Positions 1 through 7,115 of a stretch of DNA of 64,000 bases are shown one piece after another. The stretch comes from Alteromonas sp. ALT199 (lineage in GTDB: Bacteria; Pseudomonadota; Gammaproteobacteria; Enterobacterales; Alteromonadaceae). Location: assembly GCF_018619335.1 (NCBI RefSeq), contig NZ_JAHHDX010000149.1:62001-126000 (forward strand), read 5' to 3'. The notes below the pieces were generated by a model. The model was not told the origin of the DNA. It was given only the letters and a program-made list of their open reading frames with translations, and did not search any database. A program made the translations under genes and the position numbers. Position 1 is the stretch's first letter; each line of letters begins with the position of its first letter.

Positions 1-156
1 AAGCGTAGGTAATGATATGTCCATAATCACTTGGAAGAGCTTCAATCGAGCCCATAACTGTAATCCGTGTCTGCTAATCCTTCTAACAACATTATAACAA
101 GTGCTCATTCAATACAAAATCAAGTCATTATTGGGAGTCCTTTCCCTTTGGTGTTA
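1..156. other. Left edge, no supported gene
   Basis: On the minus strand a short open frame enters from the left edge (possible ATG at 55, reading towards position 1). It is too short to judge and no ribosome binding site stands out. It may be the start of a gene lying outside the window. Confidence 0.2.
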
Positions 157-1404
157 TCAGGCTATAGATGCCTCCATCCCCGTATTTATTTCATACTGTT
201 CGTGCATAGCTTGTCGTAACTGATGAGCTTTTGACTCAGGAACTATAAAGCTGTCATGAACAGGAATCACAGGAATAGCTTCTTGCGTTAATGAATCCAT
301 AACATCATTTGCAATCTTGCTATCGATATTTTGAAGTGTTTGCCAAGCATTGCGGTAAAGTAAGTCTGAAATAGCCTTATGTCTTGCTTCAAACATCCCT
401 AGAAGGCTACCCGCCTTTTTAGCGTTGACTTTAAGATGGAAAGATACCGCTTTGACTGCTTGGTTTTTGCTGCTGGTACTGGTAGCAATCAAGGCTATCT
501 TTTTAACTTTGTCTCTTGTTACTCCTTCGATGTCGTAGCAATCACTCGGAGCTTCTGCGCCTGATAAATGATACAGAAGGCGAGGGTGCATCGACTTGTA
601 GTCAAGTTCAACACAAGGCTCTCCATTAATCGTAATGTTGCTTCTGACAACTTGAGGTAGGTTCTGCGCATCACAGTAAAACCTGCCACCAATGCACCAT
701 TGCCCTTTGAATATCCGTCTGCATGAGAGGTCAGACTGCGATAGTTGAATGGTTCTGTTGTCTTCAGATGTATATACCCAGTTGTAACTTGTGCGTACCT
801 CATTATGTTCCATTATCGACTTTCTCATGCGAAGAGTGCTTGGTTCGTCGCTGTAGTTAACGTAATCATAAGGGTTGTTGCGAAGAATGAGCGGGTCAAT
901 AGGAACAGAGATGTCAGTTACCTCATGTGCTTCCATAAGGCGAGCTTGATTGATACAAGTCTCAGTGGGGAGAATAAGTGACGGAATGCCAGATGTGTAG
1001 TTCTCGCTTTTGAATCCTCGCTCAATCTTAATCAAGCCTAGCTGTTCTCCTTGCGCCAGCAAGGTGTTCATCGTGTCTCTGCTGTAAGGCTCCCTACGAA
1101 ATCTCTTCGGGATAGCTTTTAGGCGCTTACCTAGCGAGTATACGAAACCTGTATCGGTGCCTAAGTTCATCGCACAGGCAAGATTGACAGCTATACACTT
1201 AACCGCTTGGATTGTTGGCTTGGTAATACGTTGTCGCCCTTGTGTCAGCTGTTCGGTGAGCCAGTCGGTAAACTTTGAATCTACTCCCTTATGGGTTCTC
1301 AGTGGGAAGGTGAATATTGGGTTTGCATTTGGCGTATTGGACTTTCCCTTGAGGGCTTGTGTCCACTGGAAGTTTTCTTGTGGTGTAACCATAAGTTGGT
1401 TCAT
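157..1404 (-). CDS. Family A DNA polymerase-like protein of a mobile element
   Basis: A protein of 415 residues, usually left as hypothetical. Its C-terminal half shows the ordered palm motifs of family A polymerases. A GRF...QNLP...R stretch (about residues 240-254) resembles the GR...NLQN-P segment of PolA. DYKSMHPR at 268-275 is followed by LLYHLSG, like motif A (DYSQIELR...AHLSG). An R-x3-K pair at 297-301 resembles motif B, and VHDSF at 382-386 resembles motif C (VHDE). No exonuclease domain is visible. The start at 1404 is chosen because AAGGAG lies 8 bases upstream; the frame stays open for 36 more codons to 1512 without such support. It is far shorter than PolA (about 900 residues). 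The motifs are seen directly; polymerase activity is inference. It could act in replication or repair of the element. Confidence 0.6.
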   Translation of the reverse strand: MNQLMVTPQENFQWTQALKGKSNTPNANPIFTFPLRTHKGVDSKFTDWLTEQLTQGRQRITKPTIQAVKCIAVNLACAMNLGTDTGFVYSLGKRLKAIPKRFRREPYSRDTMNTLLAQGEQLGLIKIERGFKSENYTSGIPSLILPTETCINQARLMEAHEVTDISVPIDPLILRNNPYDYVNYSDEPSTLRMRKSIMEHNEVRTSYNWVYTSEDNRTIQLSQSDLSCRRIFKGQWCIGGRFYCDAQNLPQVVRSNITINGEPCVELDYKSMHPRLLYHLSGAEAPSDCYDIEGVTRDKVKKIALIATSTSSKNQAVKAVSFHLKVNAKKAGSLLGMFEARHKAISDLLYRNAWQTLQNIDSKIANDVMDSLTQEAIPVIPVHDSFIVPESKAHQLRQAMHEQYEINTGMEASIA

Positions 1405-2024
1405 AAGTGTTCTCCTTGTCTTATTCCCCCCTATAGTGCTGCTGGTGGTCTCCTCGTCTGTCGCTAAGTCGTTCTCTAATGTCCATTTACCAATAACCAA
1501 CCTAGTTATCATTACTGGTTAGCTAGTGAATAAATACAATTGAGTACGTCTAAATTGATTAATCGAAGTGTCGCAGATTAAGAAGGGAAGTAAATTGAAT
1601 GAAATGTAGCAACCACGTGTTAGTCGACTACTGTCAGTTTTAAATTAATAAAAACAGGGTATGAGAAACGGATAAACAAACTATTTCAGTTTCTATATGG
1701 CTTCTCTTCCCTAGGTCAGGGAGTCGTGTATCCCTTGATTTTATTGGCTTTAGTGAATATTAGGTAAATCTAAAAAATCTGGAGAGCTTTGAGGTTGTTA
1801 GCTCTAGCCAACCGCTAAGCGAGAAGTGCGGATACAAAGCATCATTACAGATCGACAACGGCTTTCTACGAGCTTTTCTGGGTACAATTAATATGATTGC
1901 GTTAGGTGAGATAACTCGATCTGAGAGAGCTTTACAGAGCCTCAAACAGTTAAGCGTGAGACTCCGTTGTGATAGTGCTGAAGATGTCTAACAGAGGAGT
2001 AGTAGACCACATGAATCCTTGGCT
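1405..2024. other. Intergenic stretch, no supported gene
   Basis: This AT-rich 620-base gap separates the polymerase-like gene from the resolvase. A 61-codon minus-strand frame at 1760-1945 has no recognisable motif or clear ribosome binding site, and I do not call it. Upstream signals for the polymerase-like gene should lie in its left part. Confidence 0.4.
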
Positions 2025-2609
2025 TTATAATTCGAATTTACTCGGTTTATTATTTTGCTTAATGAACTCATTGATTATCTTATGCACCGCTCCCTTACTA
2101 CAGCTTAATTCTTCAGCAATCTTAGCCATGCTCAAGCCTTCCTCTCGTAGCTGGTGGACTCTCTCACGGTCTACAGACTTCTTACGCCCAAACTTAACGC
2201 CTTTCTCTTGCGCCTTAGCGATACCTTCCATCTGTCTTTCGTAACGCAGAGACAACTCGAACTCAGCTACAGCAGCAATCATGTGGAACATTAGTTTACC
2301 GTGTGGTGTTGTCGTGTCGATGCCTTGGTCAATGACAATGAGACCTACGCCTTTGTCATCGAGTAACTTCGAGATGTTCGCTAGGTCAGCCACAGAACGA
2401 CCTAAACGGTCTAACTTGGTCACTACAATAGCTTCACCTTCACGCACGTAATCAAGCATCTTCTCTAGCTCTGGGCGGTCTGCTGTTTTACCTGAGCGCT
2501 TCTCTTGGTAAATCTTTGTGCAGCCTTTCGCCTTCAATGCGTCTAGCTGTATATCTAGCTTCTGGCCTGTGGTTGATACTCGTGCGTAACCGATAAATTG
2601 ACCTGTCAT
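2025..2609 (-). CDS. Serine recombinase, resolvase/invertase family
   Basis: A 194-residue small serine recombinase. The N-terminal catalytic domain starts with IGYARVST, in which Ser12 is the expected nucleophile, and continues through the conserved VTKLDRLGRS and the long E-helix region around residues 95-125. A short C-terminal helix-turn-helix (GLSMAKIAEELSCSKGAVHK, about 149-168) should bind the crossover site. Length and layout match Tn3 resolvase and DNA invertases. Such enzymes resolve cointegrates or invert DNA; which applies here is unknown. The 220 bases upstream contain short repeats (GAACGGT twice near 2664-2685) and a 16-bp palindrome at 2727-2742 that could belong to its site. 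Confidence 0.93.
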   Translation of the reverse strand: MTGQFIGYARVSTTGQKLDIQLDALKAKGCTKIYQEKRSGKTADRPELEKMLDYVREGEAIVVTKLDRLGRSVADLANISKLLDDKGVGLIVIDQGIDTTTPHGKLMFHMIAAVAEFELSLRYERQMEGIAKAQEKGVKFGRKKSVDRERVHQLREEGLSMAKIAEELSCSKGAVHKIINEFIKQNNKPSKFEL

Positions 2610-2726
2610 GATAAATCCATCCTGTTCAATAAAGTCTAAAGGTTAAGTGACCAACAAGATAATGAACGGTAAGTGAACGGTCAATAGGTGAGTTCAAAAA
2701 AGTTTACTTTGATGGACGTATTTGAA

Positions 2727-2742
2727 ACCGGAAATTTCCGGT
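2727..2742. repeat. Perfect 16-bp palindrome upstream of the resolvase
   Basis: The sequence ACCGGAAATTTCCGGT is its own reverse complement. It lies 118 bases upstream of the resolvase start in a gene-free stretch. It could be an operator, a recombinase dimer site or the stem of a short hairpin. There is no T-run after it on either strand, so a terminator is unlikely. Confidence 0.7.
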
Positions 2743-2827
2743 CTCGTATAGAAGTGCAAAATTGCAGTACATGAATCAGAGACCTGCATCTTTAGGATGA
2801 TTTGGAAATATCCATAACGAACACAAA

Positions 2828-3034
2828 TCAATCAAAGAACAAGATTGCGCTATGCCTTCGAGAACAACCACTCTTGACATTTTCAGAGTGAGAATATTGA
2901 GCCACCAGCAGAGCCTGTGCGTTGTCTTCGTGTTTGGTCAAGATGAACGTTGCGGCTTGCTTTAAGATTGTCTTAGCATTGTTCCTATGATGCGTAGAGG
3001 CACCCTATGGGGGGGGGAGTTGAGGCTTCATCAT
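2828..3034 (-). pseudogene. Broken small ORF, copy 1 of a diverged repeat
   Basis: Read on the minus strand from ATG at 3034, the frame begins MMKPQLPPP, meets an in-frame TAG, then stays open to a TGA at 2828-2830, giving 69 codons in all. The second part contains HHRNNAKTILKQAATFIL and KHEDNAQALL. The same peptide pattern recurs in copy 2 (4397-4502), also with a nonsense codon. The stop in this copy lies just after a run of nine C on the coding strand (G9 at 3009-3017 on the plus strand). I do not recognise the family. Confidence 0.5.
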
Positions 3035-3069
3035 TGTCGATTTGGCCTCACAGATTTTTGTAGTGAAAA
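2925..3069 (-). repeat. Direct repeat, copy 1 (about 145 bp)
   Basis: The stretch from about 2925 to 3069 matches 4398-4542 in the same orientation, with many substitutions and a few short indels. Both copies share TTCATCATTGTCGA on the plus strand and end near GTGAAAAC. Copy 1 lies just downstream of the DUF5677-type gene; copy 2 lies just upstream of the plus-strand membrane-protein gene. The divergence shows the duplication is old or came from two separate sources. Confidence 0.65.
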
Positions 3070-3084
3070 CTTTTTGGTAAATAC

Positions 3085-4076
3085 CTACCGCAACTCTGCT
3101 TTGAGACTCTCTGTTACTTCACTCAAGAGTCTAGATAATGCAATAAGGTCAGGAAGTTTCTCGGAAGATTGCTCTAGTGAGATAGTTCGTACTGTCACTT
3201 GAGAAAAAGATATCGCTAAAAGCTGTGCGGGATTTGATAACCCGTTACTCGACTGGCCTACAAACCAAGTATTCTCGTCCAAATCGGGGTTCACACTAAA
3301 CCCTACCAAGCCTGTGTAGGAGCTATGAATTGAATACGATGACGCCTTATATAAAGATGTCCAATTACCGTAACCTGCATTAACAGATAGTGTTGCAAAG
3401 TTTGGGGCAGGATGATTTGTAAAAGCCTCAGCCCAACCATAAGGAGTTTTAAAGCTCTTGCCATACAATTCCACTAACTCTTCTTGCACTTTTTCTTGAG
3501 CTTCAATATTCGCCTCAACACAGGAGTCCAGTCGAGCTCTTCGGAACATTCTTTATGCTTTCTTAAAAACTTCAGTCGGTCTATTTCTTGATGATGAATA
3601 AACCTTGTCGCACATTCGAGGCCGTGTTTTTTAACGAAGGCGCTTACCACATTGACTTCATGTAGCGTCCGCCATCTCGCCATTGCTGCATCTGGATAGC
3701 CATTATCGAGAAGTAGCATAATTTCACGAGTTATTTGCAATGCCTTGGCATGGCATTTCCTCATAACATACTGCAATGCGTCAAGAGTGTCTGTATCAAA
3801 TGCTCGCTCTCCGACTTCTGCGCAGTATTCGATAAAAGCTAAAAGAGAACTGCGACTAACTTCCCATTTTTGCTTTATATCCTCAGCAATTGTATTTCGT
3901 CTTTTTTCGCTTTCCAAAGCAGCCCGAGTAAAGTCATTCATGAAATGAGGTAGACCTTCATCTACTAATTCATTTAACCATTTTGAAGTGAACTGCTCTA
4001 AACTCGTACTGTTCCTTTCTACTTCACTTAGCGCCTTCCAATCACGCTCTATAGCATCTTCTATCGTGTTATCCAT
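3085..4076 (-). pseudogene. DUF5677-like gene split by a frameshift
   Basis: Two overlapping frames make one protein. The first (4076 down to 3474) starts MDNTIEDAIERDW and includes ITREIMLLLDNGYPDAAMAR and WRTLHEV, typical of DUF5677 proteins. The second (3549 down to 3085) carries the rest, with ELYGKSFKTPYGWAEAF and conserved His/Tyr residues. The frames should join near 3500-3515, where a one-base indel would restore a product of about 330 residues. DUF5677 proteins are helical, of unknown function, and common on mobile elements. The gene may be dead or this may be a sequencing error. Confidence 0.65.
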
Positions 4077-4108
4077 GTAGTGTCCTTTAATCCCATCAGC
4101 GAAACTCT

Positions 4109-4396
4109 TCAGCCAGATAATGTCTTCAAGCAGTCAGCCTCGTGAATTCTCTCGACATACTGCCACAGTTCGTCCTTGTTCTTATACTTACTATACAAGT
4201 TATACGTCAAGGACAACTACTTGTGGCCTGCCAGCTTCGTAGCGATGTCTTCAGGACAACCCACTTGTTCTAACGCTGTCGCAAAGCGACCTCTGAACGA
4301 GTGTAAGCCTGTCTTGTAGCCTCTAATCTTTGGTGTACTTCCTTGACCTTTAAGTTTGTAGTTTTGGTTTGAAGAGTGACAAGCAGAGCCCTTCAG
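4109..4396 (-). pseudogene. Remnant of a tyrosine recombinase C-terminal domain
   Basis: On the minus strand the frame from 4396 to 4109 reads KIRGYKTGLHSFRGRFATAL, then PEDIATKLAGHK, a TAG at 4217-4219, then LSLTYNLYSKYKNKDELWQY. The HSFR and LAGHK motifs are the HxxR and GH boxes of phage-type integrases. The catalytic Tyr is probably the one in LTYNLYS, which lies beyond the premature stop. The N-terminal domains are gone: at about 4390 the sequence passes into the diverged repeat. This is a dead fragment of a second integrase, separate from the intact one at 6032-6928. Confidence 0.8.
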
Positions 4397-4397
4397 C

Positions 4398-4542
4398 GTT
4401 TTCGTGTTTGTTCAATATGAACGCGATTGGCTTGAAGATTGTCGCTGCGGTGTTCCTGTGGAGCGTAGAAGCAACTTTTGGTGGGATTTAAGGCTTCATC
4501 ATTGTCGAATTGGCTTATCAGATTTTTGTGGTGAAAACATTA
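4398..4542 (-). repeat. Direct repeat, copy 2, with broken small ORF
   Basis: This copy matches 2925-3069. Its minus-strand frame starts at ATG 4502 with MMKP, meets TAA, and continues IPPKVASTLHRNTAATIF, clearly the same peptide as in copy 1. The nonsense codon is at a different place from that of copy 1, so the two were broken independently. Towards its low-coordinate end it runs into the recombinase remnant, and homology with copy 1 fades near 4385. Confidence 0.6.
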
Positions 4543-4597
4543 ACCTTGTAGTATCAAAAAAGGTAACATCTGCATTATTGCTCAAAGGAAAAGCTTC

Positions 4598-5245
4598 ATG
4601 GAATTTGATATAAAAGCACTGATAATTGCTTTGTTACTGGGAATAATTAGTGGCCTCGGCTTCGCTAATATTTTCGGGGTAGACTGGTGGGAGGAACTTA
4701 GTTCGATAGGCTCTTTACTTGGTGGGCTAGCAGCTATTTTTGCGGCAGGCGTTGCTCTAAAAACTCTTAGACGTTGGCGCCTTGAACACGATTATGTTCT
4801 AGCACAAAAATTTCTGGGAGAATTTGAAGATTCGTTATTTAACGCTTGGGAAATATCCAAAGAAATTAGCCCAATCTGTCACGAAAACTTAGAGCTTTAC
4901 AGTTCTGCACGATATCCGACTACTATCGGCTATCGACTTCAAGTTGAAAACGGTCAAAAGGTTGAAAGAGTTAAGCGGCGTGTAGCGGCAGAGTTCTCTC
5001 GCACAAGAAGTAAATTCGTTAAGTATAAAATTATATTACCTAATAAGGAGCTAATAAGCGGCAGTGTTTGCGAGGGTAAAATTTTTCAGGTTGAGTGGGC
5101 GATAATGGAAGCCTTTGAAAATCTAACAAAAGCGAAAACTAATGTAACTTATCAAAAGTACGAGGATGACTTTCTAAATATCGAAACAAAAATAGTCAAC
5201 ATCGTTGATGATTTGAGGTTCGGCCTGAAAGATATTTTTGATTAG
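4598..5245 (+). CDS. Membrane-anchored protein of unknown function
   Basis: A 215-residue protein with AAAGGAAAAG upstream of its ATG. Two hydrophobic segments open it: about residues 7-27 (LIIALLLGIISGLGFANIF) and 36-55 (SIGSLLGGLAAIFAAGVALK). A basic stretch RRWRLEH and a soluble helical, charged domain follow (about 60-215). This hairpin-plus-cytosolic-domain layout is common in small accessory proteins of genomic islands, but I recognise no family. It is the only plus-strand gene in this part of the element and sits directly after repeat copy 2. Confidence 0.6.
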   Translation: MEFDIKALIIALLLGIISGLGFANIFGVDWWEELSSIGSLLGGLAAIFAAGVALKTLRRWRLEHDYVLAQKFLGEFEDSLFNAWEISKEISPICHENLELYSSARYPTTIGYRLQVENGQKVERVKRRVAAEFSRTRSKFVKYKIILPNKELISGSVCEGKIFQVEWAIMEAFENLTKAKTNVTYQKYEDDFLNIETKIVNIVDDLRFGLKDIFD

Positions 5246-5419
5246 ACAATCTAATGAGCTCAATGGCTCAAGTTAAGCTAGTGCAAGTAAGACAGGTTCT
5301 AAAAGAATGCTATTACTCTACTCATAAAGACCATACAGTTTTAGCTCATTGCTATATGCTCAATACGTAAACTATGTGGTTTATATGTTGAAAGGCTCTT
5401 ACAGAAGGCTCGGAGATAG

Positions 5420-5647
5420 CTAATAATTCAAAAAGTCTTTAAATTGTCGTAGCGAGCCAAAGTGCACCTTACCCATGAACATTGTCGGTAGTTTGTATTT
5501 GCGTTGGTTTTTATTTACCCAATTATTTCCTACAGTTATTTTAAGGTACTCGATTCCGTTGGAGCGCATGAGATACTGCAAGACGTTGCTTTCTCTACAA
5601 AGCCCATGTTCCTCATACAGAACAATAAGAGGCTCTAAATCATCCAT
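5420..5647 (-). CDS. Glutaredoxin-like small protein
   Basis: A 75-residue protein with the outline of a glutaredoxin fold. A first strand (PLIVLYEEHG) leads to a CRES motif at the start of a helix, equivalent to the C-x-x-C/S active site. A second strand follows (IEYLKITVG), then LPTMFMG with the expected cis-proline and a closing helix (FGSLRQFKDFL). Only one active-site cysteine is present, as in monothiol glutaredoxins. Its start overlaps the end of the ribbon-helix-helix gene by 13 bases, which implies translational coupling. The fold call rests on motif order in a short sequence. A toxin partner of the upstream gene is an alternative. Confidence 0.5.
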   Translation of the reverse strand: MDDLEPLIVLYEEHGLCRESNVLQYLMRSNGIEYLKITVGNNWVNKNQRKYKLPTMFMGKVHFGSLRQFKDFLNY

Positions 5648-5895
5648 GCCAGCTCACTTATAAGGCTTCTAATAACCTTCGCCCTTAGATGAGATTCGAT
5701 CTCCAAACTATTGAGGACTGACAAAACCACTCTGACGTGTTTACTTACTTCTGCGTCGTCGGGTGCGAAACGGTATTCATCAATTGCTTTTCCGACAATA
5801 GAATTAATAGTGTCACCGCTCTTGATTTTTAAGTTGCCGAGTTTATTGAGTTGTCCTTGGGTTAAGGAAACTCTCTTTTCTACTGTTTTGCTCAT
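5635..5895 (-). CDS. Ribbon-helix-helix type DNA-binding protein
   Basis: An 86-residue protein with GGAGAG 5 bases before its ATG. The N-terminal part, KRVSLTQGQLNKLGNLKIKS then INSIVGKAIDEYRF, has the strand-helix-helix spacing of CopG/Arc-type repressors. The C-terminal half is helical and charged. It is the first gene of a two-gene unit with the glutaredoxin-like gene. Antitoxins and small plasmid repressors often have this form; autoregulation is likely but not shown. Confidence 0.55.
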   Translation of the reverse strand: MSKTVEKRVSLTQGQLNKLGNLKIKSGDTINSIVGKAIDEYRFAPDDAEVSKHVRVVLSVLNSLEIESHLRAKVIRSLISELAWMI

Positions 5896-6031
5896 GATAC
5901 TCTCCGATTTTAATTCAATATTAATTTATCATAATAAAATCAGCAACTTACAAGTCATCTGTGAGTAGTAATTAGTAGTGGTTATTTCCCAGAGTGGGTG
6001 ACAAAGAATAGAACTTTGCCACTTTTACTAG

Positions 6032-6928
6032 TTAGTCCATCAGAGAAACCACGTCCTTAACCCCAAGGTGTGTGTATCGCTCCAGCATCTCAGTTGAACG
6101 GTGCCCTGAGATAACTTTCAATTGGTTGACCGAAAGGCCTCTTTGAGCATACTTGGTAATAGCGGAATGCCTCATTGAGTGAAACGATAGTCCAGTTATT
6201 TCTAGACGTTTACATGCTCGTCTAAAAGCCTTCGAGAGACTTTCTGCTGTAACGTTGTAGAGGATTTGATGATTATTACATGACATAAGCCTGTCTTTTA
6301 AAATATGAGTTGCTTTTGCGTTTAACGGAACGTAGCGTGAGTAGCCATTCTTGGCTTCAGGAACATAAAGTCTGTTTTGGTGAAACTCTATATGTTGTTT
6401 TTGTATCTTTACAATTTCTCCTCTACGCATAGCAGTCTCGTAAGAGAGTTCAGCAGCAGATGCAACCAATGGAGGTAAATCTTCAAGCAGTAGCTTTAAC
6501 TCTTTCTGTGTTACTACTCTGTCTCTTGGTTGGCATTCAGAAGGATATTTGAAGTCCTTAAAGGGAAAAGGCCAATCTAACTCGAAGTGCTTAATGCCAA
6601 ACTTAACGATGCGAGACAGCATCTGTAAGTCTAATCTCGCGGTACTGCTCTTTACTTCTTTGAGCCTCTGACGCTTAAATGCTTCGATTTCTGCTAGGGT
6701 AGGAGGCGACTTAAAGTTTTTCTTCAAGCATCGCACACGGTAGTGCACAGAATCGCCCATATGTTCAAGGTATTTGTCGCAGACCTCGTGAAAAGACAAT
6801 TCATTTGAGCCCATTAAGGCGAAACGTTCTGCTTCTTGTTGAGTTGGAAAAGTCTTAGAGATACGCTTACCTTGCTCACGAATCTGTACGTTCCAGTTGC
6901 CTGATTTTAATTGACGGATAGTTGCCAC
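6032..6928 (-). CDS. Tyrosine integrase of the element
   Basis: A phage-type integrase that should recombine the element's attachment site with the tRNA-Pro gene. The N-terminal arm-binding region is ATIRQLKSGNWNVQIREQGK, typical of this group. The catalytic domain shows LSYETAMRRGEI with the first Arg, a Lys in EAKNGYSRYVP, HSMRHSAI (HxxR), ISGHRSTEMLERYTHLG with the His and the nucleophilic Tyr. The start is placed at GTG 6928 because TGGAG lies about 8 bases upstream and the protein then begins like known relatives. The frame is open to an ATG at 7042, but that would put the start inside the attachment site. Length with the GTG start is 298 residues. Confidence 0.92.
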   Translation of the reverse strand: MATIRQLKSGNWNVQIREQGKRISKTFPTQQEAERFALMGSNELSFHEVCDKYLEHMGDSVHYRVRCLKKNFKSPPTLAEIEAFKRQRLKEVKSSTARLDLQMLSRIVKFGIKHFELDWPFPFKDFKYPSECQPRDRVVTQKELKLLLEDLPPLVASAAELSYETAMRRGEIVKIQKQHIEFHQNRLYVPEAKNGYSRYVPLNAKATHILKDRLMSCNNHQILYNVTAESLSKAFRRACKRLEITGLSFHSMRHSAITKYAQRGLSVNQLKVISGHRSTEMLERYTHLGVKDVVSLMD

Positions 6929-7040
6929 TTCGTTCACTCCAAAATACTTAAAGGTTAATGGAAGTGAAATTCTTGAGGCCTTGCCAGTATTGACTTTCGG
7001 AGGTGCGTGTAGAGTTCGCAGCGTTATCGCGCAGGTGGGC

Positions 7041-7085
7041 ATGGGGTGTCAGGGGTCGGAGGTTCAAATCCTCTCACACCGACCA
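7041..7085 (+). other. Attachment site: 3' part of tRNA-Pro(GGG)
   Basis: This stretch reads as a tRNA from the anticodon loop to the CCA end: loop ATGGGGT with anticodon GGG, a T-arm around TTCAAAT, acceptor strand CACACCG, discriminator A, CCA. The sequence to the left does not pair with the GTCAG anticodon stem strand, so the tRNA is not complete here. Weak resemblance to a tRNA-Pro D-arm persists at about 7016-7032. A direct copy with an intact tRNA should lie at the far end of the element, outside the window. Confidence 0.8.
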
Positions 7086-7115
7086 ACTTCTCTCTTCGAA
7101 GCGACACCCAAGCAC

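Larger units (their letters stand above)
1..7085. mobile_element. Right end of an integrated element in tRNA-Pro(GGG)
   Basis: The right border is set by a 45-bp copy of the 3' end of tRNA-Pro(GGG) at 7041-7085, immediately beside a tyrosine integrase gene. Inside lie a polymerase-like gene, a serine resolvase, decayed recombinase and small-ORF remnants, a frameshifted gene and several short genes of unknown role. Everything to the right is ordinary chromosomal housekeeping and signalling content. The left border and the other attachment site are not in the window, so the element type (phage, ICE or mobilisable island) cannot be decided. No conjugation or virion genes are visible in this part. 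Confidence 0.75.

Noticed and set aside
1760-1945. Minus-strand open frame of 61 codons in the mobile element
   Set aside because: No recognisable motif, no clear ribosome binding site and no support from the flanking sequence.
3085-5895. A complete anti-phage defence system in the element
   Set aside because: DUF5677, a membrane protein and a possible toxin-antitoxin pair are suggestive, but no known defence effector or nuclease is present and one gene is broken.
6929-7042. Longer integrase N-terminus starting at ATG 7042
   Set aside because: It would begin inside the tRNA-derived attachment site; the internal GTG has a ribosome binding site and gives the family's usual N-terminus.
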